In this document: piece by piece, positions 6,891 to 12,584 of the stretch
How the letters are laid out: every line of letters begins with the position of its first letter
How positions within the stretch are numbered: the first letter of the stretch is position 1
NCBI GenBank assembly: GCA_913056475.1
Contig: CAJXMS010000033.1
Coordinates: 1 to 12,584 of the forward strand
Direction: 5' to 3'
DNA length: 12,584 bases
Source of the DNA: an uncultured Bacteroidota bacterium
GTDB lineage: Bacteria; Bacteroidota; Bacteroidia; Flavobacteriales; Schleiferiaceae
The notes under the pieces: model-generated
What the model saw: only the letters and a program-made list of their open reading frames with translations
Database searches by the model: none
What the model was told of the DNA's origin: nothing
Translations under genes and position numbers: made by a program

Positions 6891-6922
6891 TTTGGTGTGC
6901 CAGTAGCGCTGTTGTATTCTTG
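6891..6922 (+). promoter_or_regulatory. Promoter of the DUF4168 gene
   Basis: TTTG at 6891-6894 and TATTCTTG at 6915-6922 are 20 bp apart, a good -33/-7 spacing, with one mismatch to TAnnTTTG. The -7 box coincides with the left arm of the inverted repeat 6915-6950. An overlapping alternative is TACTATTTG at 6886-6894 with TTG at 6861-6863. Confidence 0.45.
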
Positions 6923-6950
6923 CCTATTCAATTGAAATAAAGCAAGAATA
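6915..6950 (+). repeat. 9-bp inverted repeat abutting the DUF4168 start codon
   Basis: TATTCTTGC (6915-6923) and GCAAGAATA (6942-6950) are a perfect 9-bp inverted repeat with an 18-bp spacer containing the 10-bp palindrome TTCAATTGAA. The right arm ends on the A of the start ATG. It could be an operator over the promoter or, if transcription starts further upstream, a hairpin hiding the start codon. Confidence 0.55.
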
Positions 6951-7450
6951 TGTATTTAAAAAGCATTGCAACCCTATTCCTGACGGTAACTTTTGGTCTC
7001 GCCGCTTTTGCGCAAACGCCGAACGCTATGCCGCAGCAGCAACAACAGATCGAAGTATCTGACGAGCAGCTCAAAACCTTTAAAAAGGTCAGCGACAAGC
7101 TGCAGGTGAAGCAACAAGCCGTACAAAAAGAAATTGAAAGTGCGGTTCAGGATGCGGGCCTGGAAATGGCACAATTCCAAAAAATGGCTTCCCAGCAAAT
7201 GCGCGGAAACTCCGTGGACAGCATGGATGCTTACACGGACGAAGAGAAGGCCAAGTTTAAAGAGGCCATGGCCGTAGCGCAGCAAAAGCAACAAGGCATG
7301 ATGAAGCAAGTAAGCAAAATGGTGCAGGATGCCGGTATGGATATGCAGACTTTCCAGCAAATTGGCACCCAAATTCGGAGCGATAAGGCGCTTCAACAGC
7401 GTTTCCAAAAGCTGCAAGGCGGCGCCGGACAGTCTCCCCAAGCTCCTTAA
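6950..7450 (+). CDS. DUF4168 domain exported protein
   Basis: Exported helical protein of unknown function, 166 aa. The signal peptide is residues 1-21 (hydrophobic 5-20, likely cleavage AFA before Gln22). The mature protein is rich in Gln, Met, Lys and Glu and probably forms long amphipathic helices or a coiled coil. It contains two ungapped copies of a roughly 50-residue unit, offset by 59 residues: 38-87 and 97-146. Each begins Asp-Glu and carries VQDAG(L/M)(E/D)M..FQ (66-77 and 125-136). This fits the DUF4168 family, found in many bacteria without a known role. It follows the DUF4197 lipoprotein gene by 147 bp with its own promoter and ends 30 bp before a strong terminator. Confidence 0.85.
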   Translation: MYLKSIATLFLTVTFGLAAFAQTPNAMPQQQQQIEVSDEQLKTFKKVSDKLQVKQQAVQKEIESAVQDAGLEMAQFQKMASQQMRGNSVDSMDAYTDEEKAKFKEAMAVAQQKQQGMMKQVSKMVQDAGMDMQTFQQIGTQIRSDKALQQRFQKLQGGAGQSPQAP

Positions 7451-7478
7451 AACTTAATTTTCCCTTAGGGAAGACGGT

Positions 7479-7518
7479 AAAAATCCGTTCGCTGCCCCGC
7501 AGCGAGCGGATTTTTTTT
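7479..7518. terminator. Strong bidirectional terminator between DUF4168 gene and hemB
   Basis: A 14-bp stem pairs 7481-7494 with 7500-7513 around the loop CCCCG, with a single G-U wobble on the plus strand. It is followed by eight Ts (7511-7518) on the plus strand and by five Ts on the minus strand (plus-strand As 7479-7483). It serves the convergent DUF4168 gene and hemB; pairing is better for the plus transcript. Confidence 0.88.
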
Positions 7519-7536
7519 GATAGAAATGGCCGGGGC

Positions 7537-8523
7537 CTAAGCTTGAAGGAGGCGGAGGATGTCGTGAACAAAGTAGGTAGCGATGAGGTCGGCGCCGGCG
7601 CGACGAATAGCCAGCAAACTTTCCTGCAGGGCGGCTTCTTCCTCGAGCCAACCCTTTTCGGCGGCGGCTTTGATCATGGCGTATTCGCCGCTTACTTGAT
7701 AGGCCGCGACGGGGAGCGGGGTTTGCGCACGTGTTTGGGCGATGATATCCAGGTAAGCGCCGGCCGGTTTTACCATCAGCATATCGGCGCCTTCGGCTTC
7801 ATCCAGGGCGGTTTCCCGCCGGGCCTCCCGGCCGTTGGCCGGGTCCATTTGGTAGCTTTTTTTATCCGTAGGGATATTCTTTTGCGCTACCGGGGTAGAG
7901 GCCAGGGCATCGCGGAAGGGCCCGTAAAAACAGGAGGCGTATTTGGAGGTGTAGCTCATGATGCCGGTGTGGGTAAAGTTATGGGCATCCAGGGCATGGC
8001 GCAGGGAGGCTACGCGGCCGTCCATCATATCGCTGGGGGCGAGCATATCGGCGCCGGCTTCGGCGTGGGAGGGGCCCATGTGGCTCAGGGCTTCGGGGGT
8101 AGCGTCGTTGTCTACCCCGCCGTTTTGCACGATGCCATCCTGTCCGTAAATAGAGTAGGGGTCCAGGGCTACGTCGGTCATCAAATGCATTTCGGGAACC
8201 GCTTCTTTAATGCAGCGGATGGCGCGCTGCATGAGGCCTTGCTTGTTCCAGGCTTCGGTACCGGCATTGTCTTTCAGGGTGGGATCCACTTTTACGAAGA
8301 GCAACACCGCGCGGCAGCCCTTTTGGTAGAGGTCTTTGACTTCTGCGGCCAGTAGGTCAAGACTGTAGCGGTAGTAACCAGGCATGGAAGGAATGGCTTG
8401 TTTTTCCTGCTTGCCCTCTACGGCAAAAAGCGGCGCGATGAAATCGGCGGGGTGCAGTTGGGTTTCGGCTACCAGGTGCCGGAGGGCGGGGCTGTGGCGG
8501 AGCCGGCGGGGGCGGTGCAGCAT
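7537..8523 (-). CDS. hemB: Porphobilinogen synthase (5-aminolevulinate dehydratase)
   Basis: Condenses two 5-aminolevulinates to porphobilinogen in heme synthesis; cytoplasmic, 328 aa from the ATG at 8521-8523. The frame stays open upstream for 19 more codons, but the family starts at MLHRPRRLR and a promoter box lies within that extension. The two substrate-binding lysines are visible: Lys194 in SYTSKYASCFYGPFRDA (190-206) and Schiff-base Lys252 in MVKPAGAYLD (250-259). The metal loop reads DVALDPYSIYGQDG (117-130) and lacks the cysteines of zinc enzymes, so this is the magnesium-type form seen for example in Pseudomonas. Further motifs are APSDMMDGRV (162-171) and YQVSGEYAMI (275-284). Convergent with the DUF4168 gene across a terminator. 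Confidence 0.97.
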   Translation of the reverse strand: MLHRPRRLRHSPALRHLVAETQLHPADFIAPLFAVEGKQEKQAIPSMPGYYRYSLDLLAAEVKDLYQKGCRAVLLFVKVDPTLKDNAGTEAWNKQGLMQRAIRCIKEAVPEMHLMTDVALDPYSIYGQDGIVQNGGVDNDATPEALSHMGPSHAEAGADMLAPSDMMDGRVASLRHALDAHNFTHTGIMSYTSKYASCFYGPFRDALASTPVAQKNIPTDKKSYQMDPANGREARRETALDEAEGADMLMVKPAGAYLDIIAQTRAQTPLPVAAYQVSGEYAMIKAAAEKGWLEEEAALQESLLAIRRAGADLIATYFVHDILRLLQA

Positions 8524-8543
8524 GAACAAGGATATTTTAAGGG

Positions 8544-8551
8544 CAAAGATA
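8544..8551 (-). promoter_or_regulatory. -7 box of hemB
   Basis: TATCTTTG on the minus strand fits TAnnTTTG and ends 20 bp before the hemB ATG chosen here, supporting that start over the longer frame. No clear -33 TTG. Confidence 0.55.
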
Positions 8552-8916
8552 GGGAGCAGTCCGGGGCGTAGAGCGGGCACTATGGGAGCAAGTTTTTTTG
8601 GGGAAGTTAAAACCCTCCTTAGTTAACGATTCTAGCTCTTCTGAGAGGAGGAAAGAGCACATCAGCGGCCTTCGTTCGCGTGCTTTTTTGGACACCACAC
8701 CGCCCCGTTCCAGAAGCGCGGCAAGGTGTATTAAAGTACGTCTTCAGGGGAAAGTCATTGTGTTTATTCTTTCAACCGCTCCCATAATAAGATATGGCTC
8801 GCTATTTTCTGACGGAAGTACCAGAAAGCCACAACGACGTTTTTAGCCAGTTGCTGACCTCTATCATTTTCTTTGGTTCGATGGGGAGGCTTTATTTCTA
8901 GCTTGCATAAGCCCGG
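8552..8916. other. Gene-poor stretch between hemB and the AT-rich module
   Basis: I find no recognisable gene, tRNA or insertion sequence here. There is a small inverted repeat GCTCTT (8635-8640) / AAGAGC (8653-8658). A 35-codon plus-strand frame runs 8794-8901 (starts MARYFLTEVPESHND), and on the other strand a 50-codon frame without its own start (8764-8916) directly continues the preceding gene past its stop. Neither can be assigned. The stretch may hold remnants of a decayed gene. Confidence 0.4.
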
Positions 8917-9444
8917 TTAATAGGAGAGCCTTTTAGAATCGTGCATGTTTTGGGGAAATTGGAAGGTCTCTTTGATGTAGCCATTGATTTTAGCAAACAA
9001 GAAGGAGGGCCCGAAAACAAGAATCAGTAAGGGCTTAACTAAAAGGTTGGAGGTTACAAAATGCTGATGGACAAGGTAGTGACGAACAGTATCCAATTGT
9101 TGGTTTTGAATCGACTGCAATAGGGAAGATGCCTTAACCTCCGACGTTAGTTGTTCGTTAAGCTTTATCTGGTCAGGGGTGCTTTTGTTTTTACTAAAAG
9201 CGACAGAAAGCACTTTAAAAAGGGTGTAGTAATAGCTTTGGTTGATCAGTAGAGATAGGTTTTGATCAAAATATTGAAAGCCAACACTCTGTTTGCTTAC
9301 CGCCCCCTGGATGGCTGCCTTACGTAGTTCATCTCTTATCGCATAAAGCTGGTATTTAAAAGCCAAACGGGCTTTTTGCTGGTGTTTTTTGCGCCAGTAG
9401 ATTAGGGGTATGCAGAGAATAAGTAAAAGTTCTAGCGTATTCAT
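8917..9444 (-). CDS. Unrecognised small membrane protein
   Basis: I do not recognise a named family. From the ATG at 9442-9444 the protein has 175 aa; an in-frame GTG three codons upstream (9451-9453) is the alternative. A hydrophobic N-terminal segment (4-17) is followed by a basic patch (WRKKHQQK), then a soluble region with AIRDELRKAAIQG (35-47), a pattern I recall from small unannotated bacterial membrane proteins. A second hydrophobic segment lies at 134-151. The likely form is an N-terminal membrane anchor, a mainly cytoplasmic helical domain and a C-terminal hydrophobic hairpin or helix. It starts 1 bp after the stop of the upstream gene, so the two are almost certainly cotranslated. 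Composition is AT-rich, unlike the flanking genes, suggesting acquisition by transfer. Confidence 0.65.
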   Translation of the reverse strand: MNTLELLLILCIPLIYWRKKHQQKARLAFKYQLYAIRDELRKAAIQGAVSKQSVGFQYFDQNLSLLINQSYYYTLFKVLSVAFSKNKSTPDQIKLNEQLTSEVKASSLLQSIQNQQLDTVRHYLVHQHFVTSNLLVKPLLILVFGPSFLFAKINGYIKETFQFPQNMHDSKRLSY

Positions 9445-9445
9445 T

Positions 9446-9799
9446 TTAATCACTGGTGTTTAAATTATCCCGAAGCAGATTTTTCTGTAATGTAGACTTC
9501 TCTTGGCTTATACGATTATTTTCTTCTTTTCTAAGTTTTCCGATCTTATAGTTGTAAACGGAGGAAATAACCAAGATGGCCAAAAGGGTAAGGATCACTA
9601 CCAAACAGTGGGTAATCTCCTCTGAGCGAAGCAGAATATAAGAATCTATAAATAGTCTCTTTTGTTCGGCTGTTCCCCATACAAGGAACAAAAAAGTAAG
9701 AAATATGATCACGAATCCAAGGAGGCCAACCTCTTTGAATAGGGTCGTTAAAAACTTTAAAAAAGATTGATTGATCTTTGGGGTATTTTCCTGGGGCAT
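9446..9799 (-). CDS. Unrecognised two-helix membrane protein
   Basis: Family not recognised. The 117-aa product has two clear hydrophobic segments, about residues 24-42 (VGLLGFVIIFLTFLFLVWG) and 64-83 (around THCLVVILTLLAILVISSVY). A charged C-terminal tail of about 30 residues rich in Lys, Glu, Asn and Gln follows, which may be helical. The start at 9797-9799 is preceded by an in-frame stop seven codons region upstream and lacks a Shine-Dalgarno sequence. A good AAAGGAG (9834-9840) instead sits 6 nt before tandem ATGs (9825-9827, 9822-9824) in another frame. This could mean an upstream leader peptide, a frameshift or chance. The downstream gene begins 1 bp after its stop. A TAACTTTG box lies about 60 bp upstream. 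AT-rich like its partner. Confidence 0.65.
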   Translation of the reverse strand: MPQENTPKINQSFLKFLTTLFKEVGLLGFVIIFLTFLFLVWGTAEQKRLFIDSYILLRSEEITHCLVVILTLLAILVISSVYNYKIGKLRKEENNRISQEKSTLQKNLLRDNLNTSD

Positions 9800-9858
9800 A
9801 ATGACTTAAATGTTTATTTGACATCATTAGCTTCTCCTTTAAATCCCCGATTATCAAA

Positions 9859-9866
9859 CAAAGTTA
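9859..9866 (-). promoter_or_regulatory. -7 box of the AT-rich two-gene module
   Basis: TAACTTTG on the minus strand fits TAnnTTTG, about 60 bp before the first gene of the pair. No TTG at normal spacing is seen. The 88 bp between this box and the TM2 gene stop hold no clear terminator, so readthrough from the operon upstream is possible. Confidence 0.45.
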
Positions 9867-9953
9867 TTTAAAATACGCGTAATAAGGGTCTTCTCAAGCT
9901 GGTTTAGTTATCACGTTTGCTTTGAGGTGTATTTCCTCTGTTTGGCTTTTTGA

Positions 9954-10316
9954 TCACCCATTATACGCCTGCGTCATGCGCTGGGATTCGATGGCCATGG
10001 TGCGGTTGTACTCCAGGGCCAGGTTGCGGTAGTTGACCAGGTCGTAGATGGTGCCAATGAGGCAGAGGCCCCCCGTAAGCAAGTAGAGAATGCCCATGCC
10101 GATTTGGTTGACCATAAACCGCTGCACACCGGCCACCAGAAAAAGCCCCAGTACGCCGCCGATGAGAATGGTATCCGGGGTGCGCCGTTTGCTGTTATAC
10201 AGGCTGGCAAAGGTCGTCAGTTGGTCTTCCGGCAAATCTTTAACCAGCGGCCGAAGGGCCTCGAATTCTTCGTGGCTCAATCCGGGGATCAGTTGGAATA
10301 ATTTCTGTGCTTCCAT
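9954..10316 (-). CDS. TM2 domain membrane protein
   Basis: Small inner-membrane protein of 120 aa. After a soluble N-terminal half (1-48) come two transmembrane helices, about 50-67 (TILIGGVLGLFLVAGVQRF) and 72-93 (around GMGILYLLTGGLCLIGTIYDLV), joined by a short loop. The Gly-rich first helix ending in QRF and the second helix with LTGGLCLIGTIYDL match the TM2 domain (Pfam-type pattern G..G..RF ... G..L.LLT.G....G..Y..ID). Molecular function is not established for this domain in bacteria as far as I know. It overlaps the end of the DUF2752 gene by 28 bp, so it is the last member of the ligA-dapA operon visible here. Confidence 0.85.
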   Translation of the reverse strand: MEAQKLFQLIPGLSHEEFEALRPLVKDLPEDQLTTFASLYNSKRRTPDTILIGGVLGLFLVAGVQRFMVNQIGMGILYLLTGGLCLIGTIYDLVNYRNLALEYNRTMAIESQRMTQAYNG

Positions 10317-10609
10317 GAGGGGCGGGTTGTGGTGATGAGGACTTGCAAGCTACGAAATAACAGCGTAAAGACCACCGGCCCGGCGAGCTTATGGTGGGCC
10401 CAGCTCGCGGCCCAATGCCCGTGCAGGAGATGGTGCAGGGCCGTGCCCAGGCCACAACCCGGGCACCAGCTTATGCCCAGGTGGTGATACACACAGAGGG
10501 AAGGCCCTTCCGCCACCGGCCACCAGTAGAGCAGGGCCAGCGCCAGCGGCCACAGCACCGCTTCGCTCCAGGCAGGGAGCCACCGTTTTGGTCTACAGCT
10601 GGTGTTCAT
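10289..10609 (-). CDS. DUF2752 membrane protein
   Basis: Small membrane protein, 106 aa, function unknown. The family mark is CPGCGLGTALHHLLHGH (49-65): the CPxCG motif followed by a helix, with hydrophobic segments at about 17-31 and 76-92. The two cysteines could bind metal or form a disulphide, but nothing here shows which. The ATG at 10607-10609 lies inside dapA (17-bp overlap with its end), and the gene's own end overlaps the TM2 gene, so translation is probably coupled along the operon. I recall DUF2752 and TM2 genes often sitting together in Bacteroidota; that is memory rather than something visible here. Confidence 0.85.
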   Translation of the reverse strand: MNTSCRPKRWLPAWSEAVLWPLALALLYWWPVAEGPSLCVYHHLGISWCPGCGLGTALHHLLHGHWAASWAHHKLAGPVVFTLLFRSLQVLITTTRPSWKHRNYSN

Positions 10610-11474
10610 CTATTTGTTGCTGGATCTTCTGGCGCAGCGGCTGGCTCACCGGCCAGAGCGGCTGGCGCAGATGGGCCGGGCACACGTCCATTAGGTCCAG
10701 GGCGGTTTTCACGCCTCCGGGATTGCCTTCCGCAAAGAGCAGCTTGGTCACCTCATAAAGCCGGTAATGCAGCTTTCGGGCTTTTTCGAAATCGTTTTGC
10801 AGCCCCTGGCGCACCATTTCGCTCATCACCGCGGGAAAGGCCTGGCCGCTCACGCTGATCACCCCATCGCCGCCACAAGCCAGCAAGGGCAGGGTAAGGT
10901 TATCTTCCCCGCTGATCACCAGAAAATTATCCGGCCTATCCTGAATGATCTTCATCACCTGTTCCATATCGCCGCTGGCCTCCTTGATACCGATGATGTT
11001 TTCAAAACCATGCGCCAGGCGCAGGGTGGTTTCCGCGGACATATTGCTCCCCGTCCGTCCGGGCACATTGTAGAGGATAAGGGGCAGGGGAGCGGCCTCG
11101 CTCAAGGTTTTAAAGTGCTGGAAAATGCCTTCTTGCGTGGGCTTATTGTAGTAAGGGCTCACCGAGAGGAGCGCCGATACGCCGCGGAGGTCTTCCTCCT
11201 GCATTTGGTGAACCAGGGCGGCGGTATTATTTCCCCCCAGGCCGTACACGATGGGCACGCGGTTTTGGGCCGCTTCCACGGCGGCGCGGAGCACCTTTTT
11301 CTTTTCTTCCGGGCTCAGGGTAGGATTTTCGGCGGTGGTGCCCATCACCACCAGGTATTCCACGCCGCCTTCTATGCAGTGGCTGATGAGGCGTTCCAGG
11401 CCGTTGTAGTCAATGTTCTTTTCCCGGTCAAAGGGCGTTGCCAATGCCACACCCGTTCCTTGTAGCTGTTTCAT
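10593..11474 (-). CDS. dapA: 4-hydroxy-tetrahydrodipicolinate synthase
   Basis: First committed enzyme of lysine and diaminopimelate synthesis, condensing pyruvate with aspartate semialdehyde; cytoplasmic TIM barrel, 293 aa, normal length. Visible sites: GTGVALATPF (6-15) at the start; VMGTTAENPTLS (43-54) with Thr46 and Thr47; YYNKPTQEG (108-116); YNVPGRTGSN (135-144) with Tyr135 and Arg140; and GIKEASGD (162-169) with Lys164, which forms the pyruvate Schiff base. The ATG (11472-11474) lies inside the preceding gene, a 47-bp overlap, and there is no strong Shine-Dalgarno, as usual in this phylum. Diaminopimelate links it to peptidoglycan, as Ddl elsewhere in the window. Confidence 0.97.
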   Translation of the reverse strand: MKQLQGTGVALATPFDREKNIDYNGLERLISHCIEGGVEYLVVMGTTAENPTLSPEEKKKVLRAAVEAAQNRVPIVYGLGGNNTAALVHQMQEEDLRGVSALLSVSPYYNKPTQEGIFQHFKTLSEAAPLPLILYNVPGRTGSNMSAETTLRLAHGFENIIGIKEASGDMEQVMKIIQDRPDNFLVISGEDNLTLPLLACGGDGVISVSGQAFPAVMSEMVRQGLQNDFEKARKLHYRLYEVTKLLFAEGNPGGVKTALDLMDVCPAHLRQPLWPVSQPLRQKIQQQIDEHQL

Positions 11475-12000
11475 TATCAGGATTATTTATAAAATTCAAA
11501 TACTGCGCCACCCGCTTACTTTGCTGGAAGGGATGCTGCGCCCAGTTGCCCGGCAGGTGCACATCGGCCCAGCCGCCTTCGCCCACCGCCACGCGCAAAG
11601 CCACCGGAAGGGTATGGCGGTAAAACGCCGCCGCCACCGGCATATTTCGCCCAAAATCGATGAGCACATCAGGGGCTTTTTCCCGCCAGTGGGAGAGCCC
11701 CCGGGGCACCCCCAGCCAGTTCCATTCTCCCCGGGCGTAGCCTTGCTCCGCCGCGGGTCCTGGGGGCGGAGGCTGGCGCTTTCTTTTTTCCGGCCAGTAG
11801 GCCAAATGAAGGACCTCCCGGCCAGAGGCCTGCAGTTCTTTTTCCAGCGCTTCGGCAAAAGCACGGCTTTCCCGGTCCCAGTGGTAATGCAGGGCCACTC
11901 GACCAACGGAGGCCAGACCTCGGTAAGGCGGTCGCTGGGGCGGTTCCCACCGGCGGATCAGGAAGCTCCGGATCGATTCGAGTAGTTTTTGGATGGGCAT
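11428..12000 (-). CDS. Conserved hypothetical protein between ligA and dapA (DUF6913-like)
   Basis: 190-aa soluble protein without signal peptide or membrane segment. A gene in this place, between ligA and dapA, is usual in Bacteroidota and I believe it belongs to DUF6913, but that name is recall. Recognisable features are a predicted beta strand RVALHYHW (34-41), a helix with EALEKELQASGREVLHLAYW (49-68), a proline-rich insert around 73-80, and DVLIDFGRN (110-118) before a segment ending in QSKRVAQYLNFI. No catalytic signature is evident. The ATG overlaps the ligA stop by one base (TAATG), and its last 15 codons overlap dapA. Function unknown. Confidence 0.75.
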   Translation of the reverse strand: MPIQKLLESIRSFLIRRWEPPQRPPYRGLASVGRVALHYHWDRESRAFAEALEKELQASGREVLHLAYWPEKRKRQPPPPGPAAEQGYARGEWNWLGVPRGLSHWREKAPDVLIDFGRNMPVAAAFYRHTLPVALRVAVGEGGWADVHLPGNWAQHPFQQSKRVAQYLNFINNPDNETATRNGCGIGNAL

Positions 12001-12584
12001 TATTCGGTGATCATTTGCGCAAAGGTATCTTCATCAATGATGGTGACGCCCAGGGCCGCTGCTTTTTCCCGTTTTTTGGGGCCCATATCGCTTCCCGCCA
12101 GGAGGAAGTCGGTGCTCTTGCTTACCGAGCCGGTGTTTTTACCGCCGTGTTTCTCGATCAGGGCCTTGATCTCGGTGCGGGAAAAGCGGCTAAATTTACC
12201 GGACACCACCAGCGTTTTACCGGCCAGCTTATCACTGGCGCCCGCTTGTTTTTTGATTTGCGTTTGCACGCCCGCCTGCACCAATTTTTCCAACCAAACT
12301 TGCTGGCTTGGGTCTGCAAAAAAGGCCCGGAGGCTGTGGGCGATGCGTTCGCCTATCTCGCTTACGTTGGTCAGTTCTTCCGCAGAGGCCGCTCGCAGGG
12401 CGGAAAGCGTTTCAAAGTGGCGGGCCAGTTTTTTGGCCACCGTTTCGCCCACGTAGCGGATGCCCAGGGCGAAAAGGAAGCGTTCAAAGGGGACCTCCTT
12501 ACTGGCGGCAATGCCGTCCAGCATGTTTTGGGCCGATTTCTCTGCCAGGCGTTCCAGCGGGAGTAAGTCTTCCTTGCGCAGGGC
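12000..12584 (-). CDS. ligA: NAD-dependent DNA ligase, C-terminal part
   Basis: The last 194 residues of LigA, which seals nicks in DNA during replication and repair using NAD+. The N-terminal part with the adenylation and OB domains lies beyond the window edge. Present here are the end of the zinc-finger/helix-hairpin-helix region, ALRKEDLLPLERLAEKSAQN (1-20) and FLFALGIRYVGETVAKKLA (36-54). A further helix-hairpin-helix follows (about 55-90, with SEIGERIAHSL). The C-terminal BRCT domain (about 119-194) starts LAGKTLVVSGKFSRFSR and contains IEKHGGKNTGSVSKSTDFLL and GSDMGPKK. The reading frame is intact to the window border. It heads the visible part of the overlapping operon. Confidence 0.96.
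   Translation of the reverse strand, partial: ALRKEDLLPLERLAEKSAQNMLDGIAASKEVPFERFLFALGIRYVGETVAKKLARHFETLSALRAASAEELTNVSEIGERIAHSLRAFFADPSQQVWLEKLVQAGVQTQIKKQAGASDKLAGKTLVVSGKFSRFSRTEIKALIEKHGGKNTGSVSKSTDFLLAGSDMGPKKREKAAALGVTIIDEDTFAQMITE

Noticed and set aside
7543..8355. Plus-strand open frame of 270 codons
   Set aside because: Antisense shadow of hemB; no motif of its own and glycine-rich low-complexity composition typical of shadows.
8524..8580. Upstream 19-codon extension of hemB
   Set aside because: The family starts at MLHRPRRLR and a -7 box lies inside the extension, so the shorter start is preferred.
8794..8901. 35-codon plus-strand frame in the gene-poor stretch
   Set aside because: Short, no recognised family and no promoter box; not called as a gene.
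8552..9950. Insertion sequence or integrated element with terminal repeats in the AT-rich stretch
   Set aside because: I found no transposase or integrase frame, no matching terminal inverted repeats and no tRNA attachment site.
10767..11465. Plus-strand open frame of 232 codons
   Set aside because: Opposite dapA, which has all active-site motifs on the minus strand.

Overview
The window looks like a chromosomal segment of a member of the Bacteroidota, probably aquatic and living in the light. Three things point there. Many genes are preceded by the Bacteroidota-type -7 promoter motif TAnnTTTG (mostly TACCTTTG) instead of a sigma70 -10 box. The gene complement and protein variants (Ddl, the C-terminal part of LigA, DUF4197 and DUF4168 proteins, TM2/DUF2752) are of Bacteroidota type. 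Finally, there is a green-type proteorhodopsin. Most of the window is GC-rich; the rhodopsin gene is somewhat less so, and a stretch at about 8590-9950 is clearly AT-rich.

Left part (1-3119): a partial D-alanine-D-alanine ligase gene (minus strand, 3' end beyond the window), then a complete proteorhodopsin gene (minus) with a structured 3' region ending in a terminator. Divergent from it is a SMUG2-like uracil-DNA glycosylase gene (plus), which converges almost end to end with a small putative lipoprotein gene (minus).

Middle (3120-8523): the lipoprotein gene and dinB (DNA polymerase IV) diverge from a shared promoter region. After dinB come hemL (glutamate-1-semialdehyde aminomutase), a DUF4197 lipoprotein and a DUF4168 exported protein, all on the plus strand and each with its own apparent promoter. 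A strong, probably bidirectional terminator separates them from convergent hemB (porphobilinogen synthase, minus). HemL and HemB act in the same pathway (C5 route to heme) but are not in one operon.

Right part (8524-12584): an AT-rich insert-like stretch carrying two small unrecognised membrane-protein genes in tandem. Beyond it lies a tightly overlapping minus-strand operon, in transcription order ligA (partial), an uncharacterised conserved gene, dapA, a DUF2752 gene and a TM2-domain gene. Consecutive genes overlap by 1 to 47 bp, suggesting translational coupling.

Functional themes are cell-wall precursor supply (Ddl, DapA), DNA repair and replication (uracil glycosylase, Pol IV, LigA), heme synthesis and light-driven proton pumping. 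No tRNA, rRNA, CRISPR array or recognisable insertion sequence was seen. The least explained parts are the AT-rich two-gene module, the alternative hairpins after the rhodopsin gene, and an inverted repeat abutting the DUF4168 start codon.
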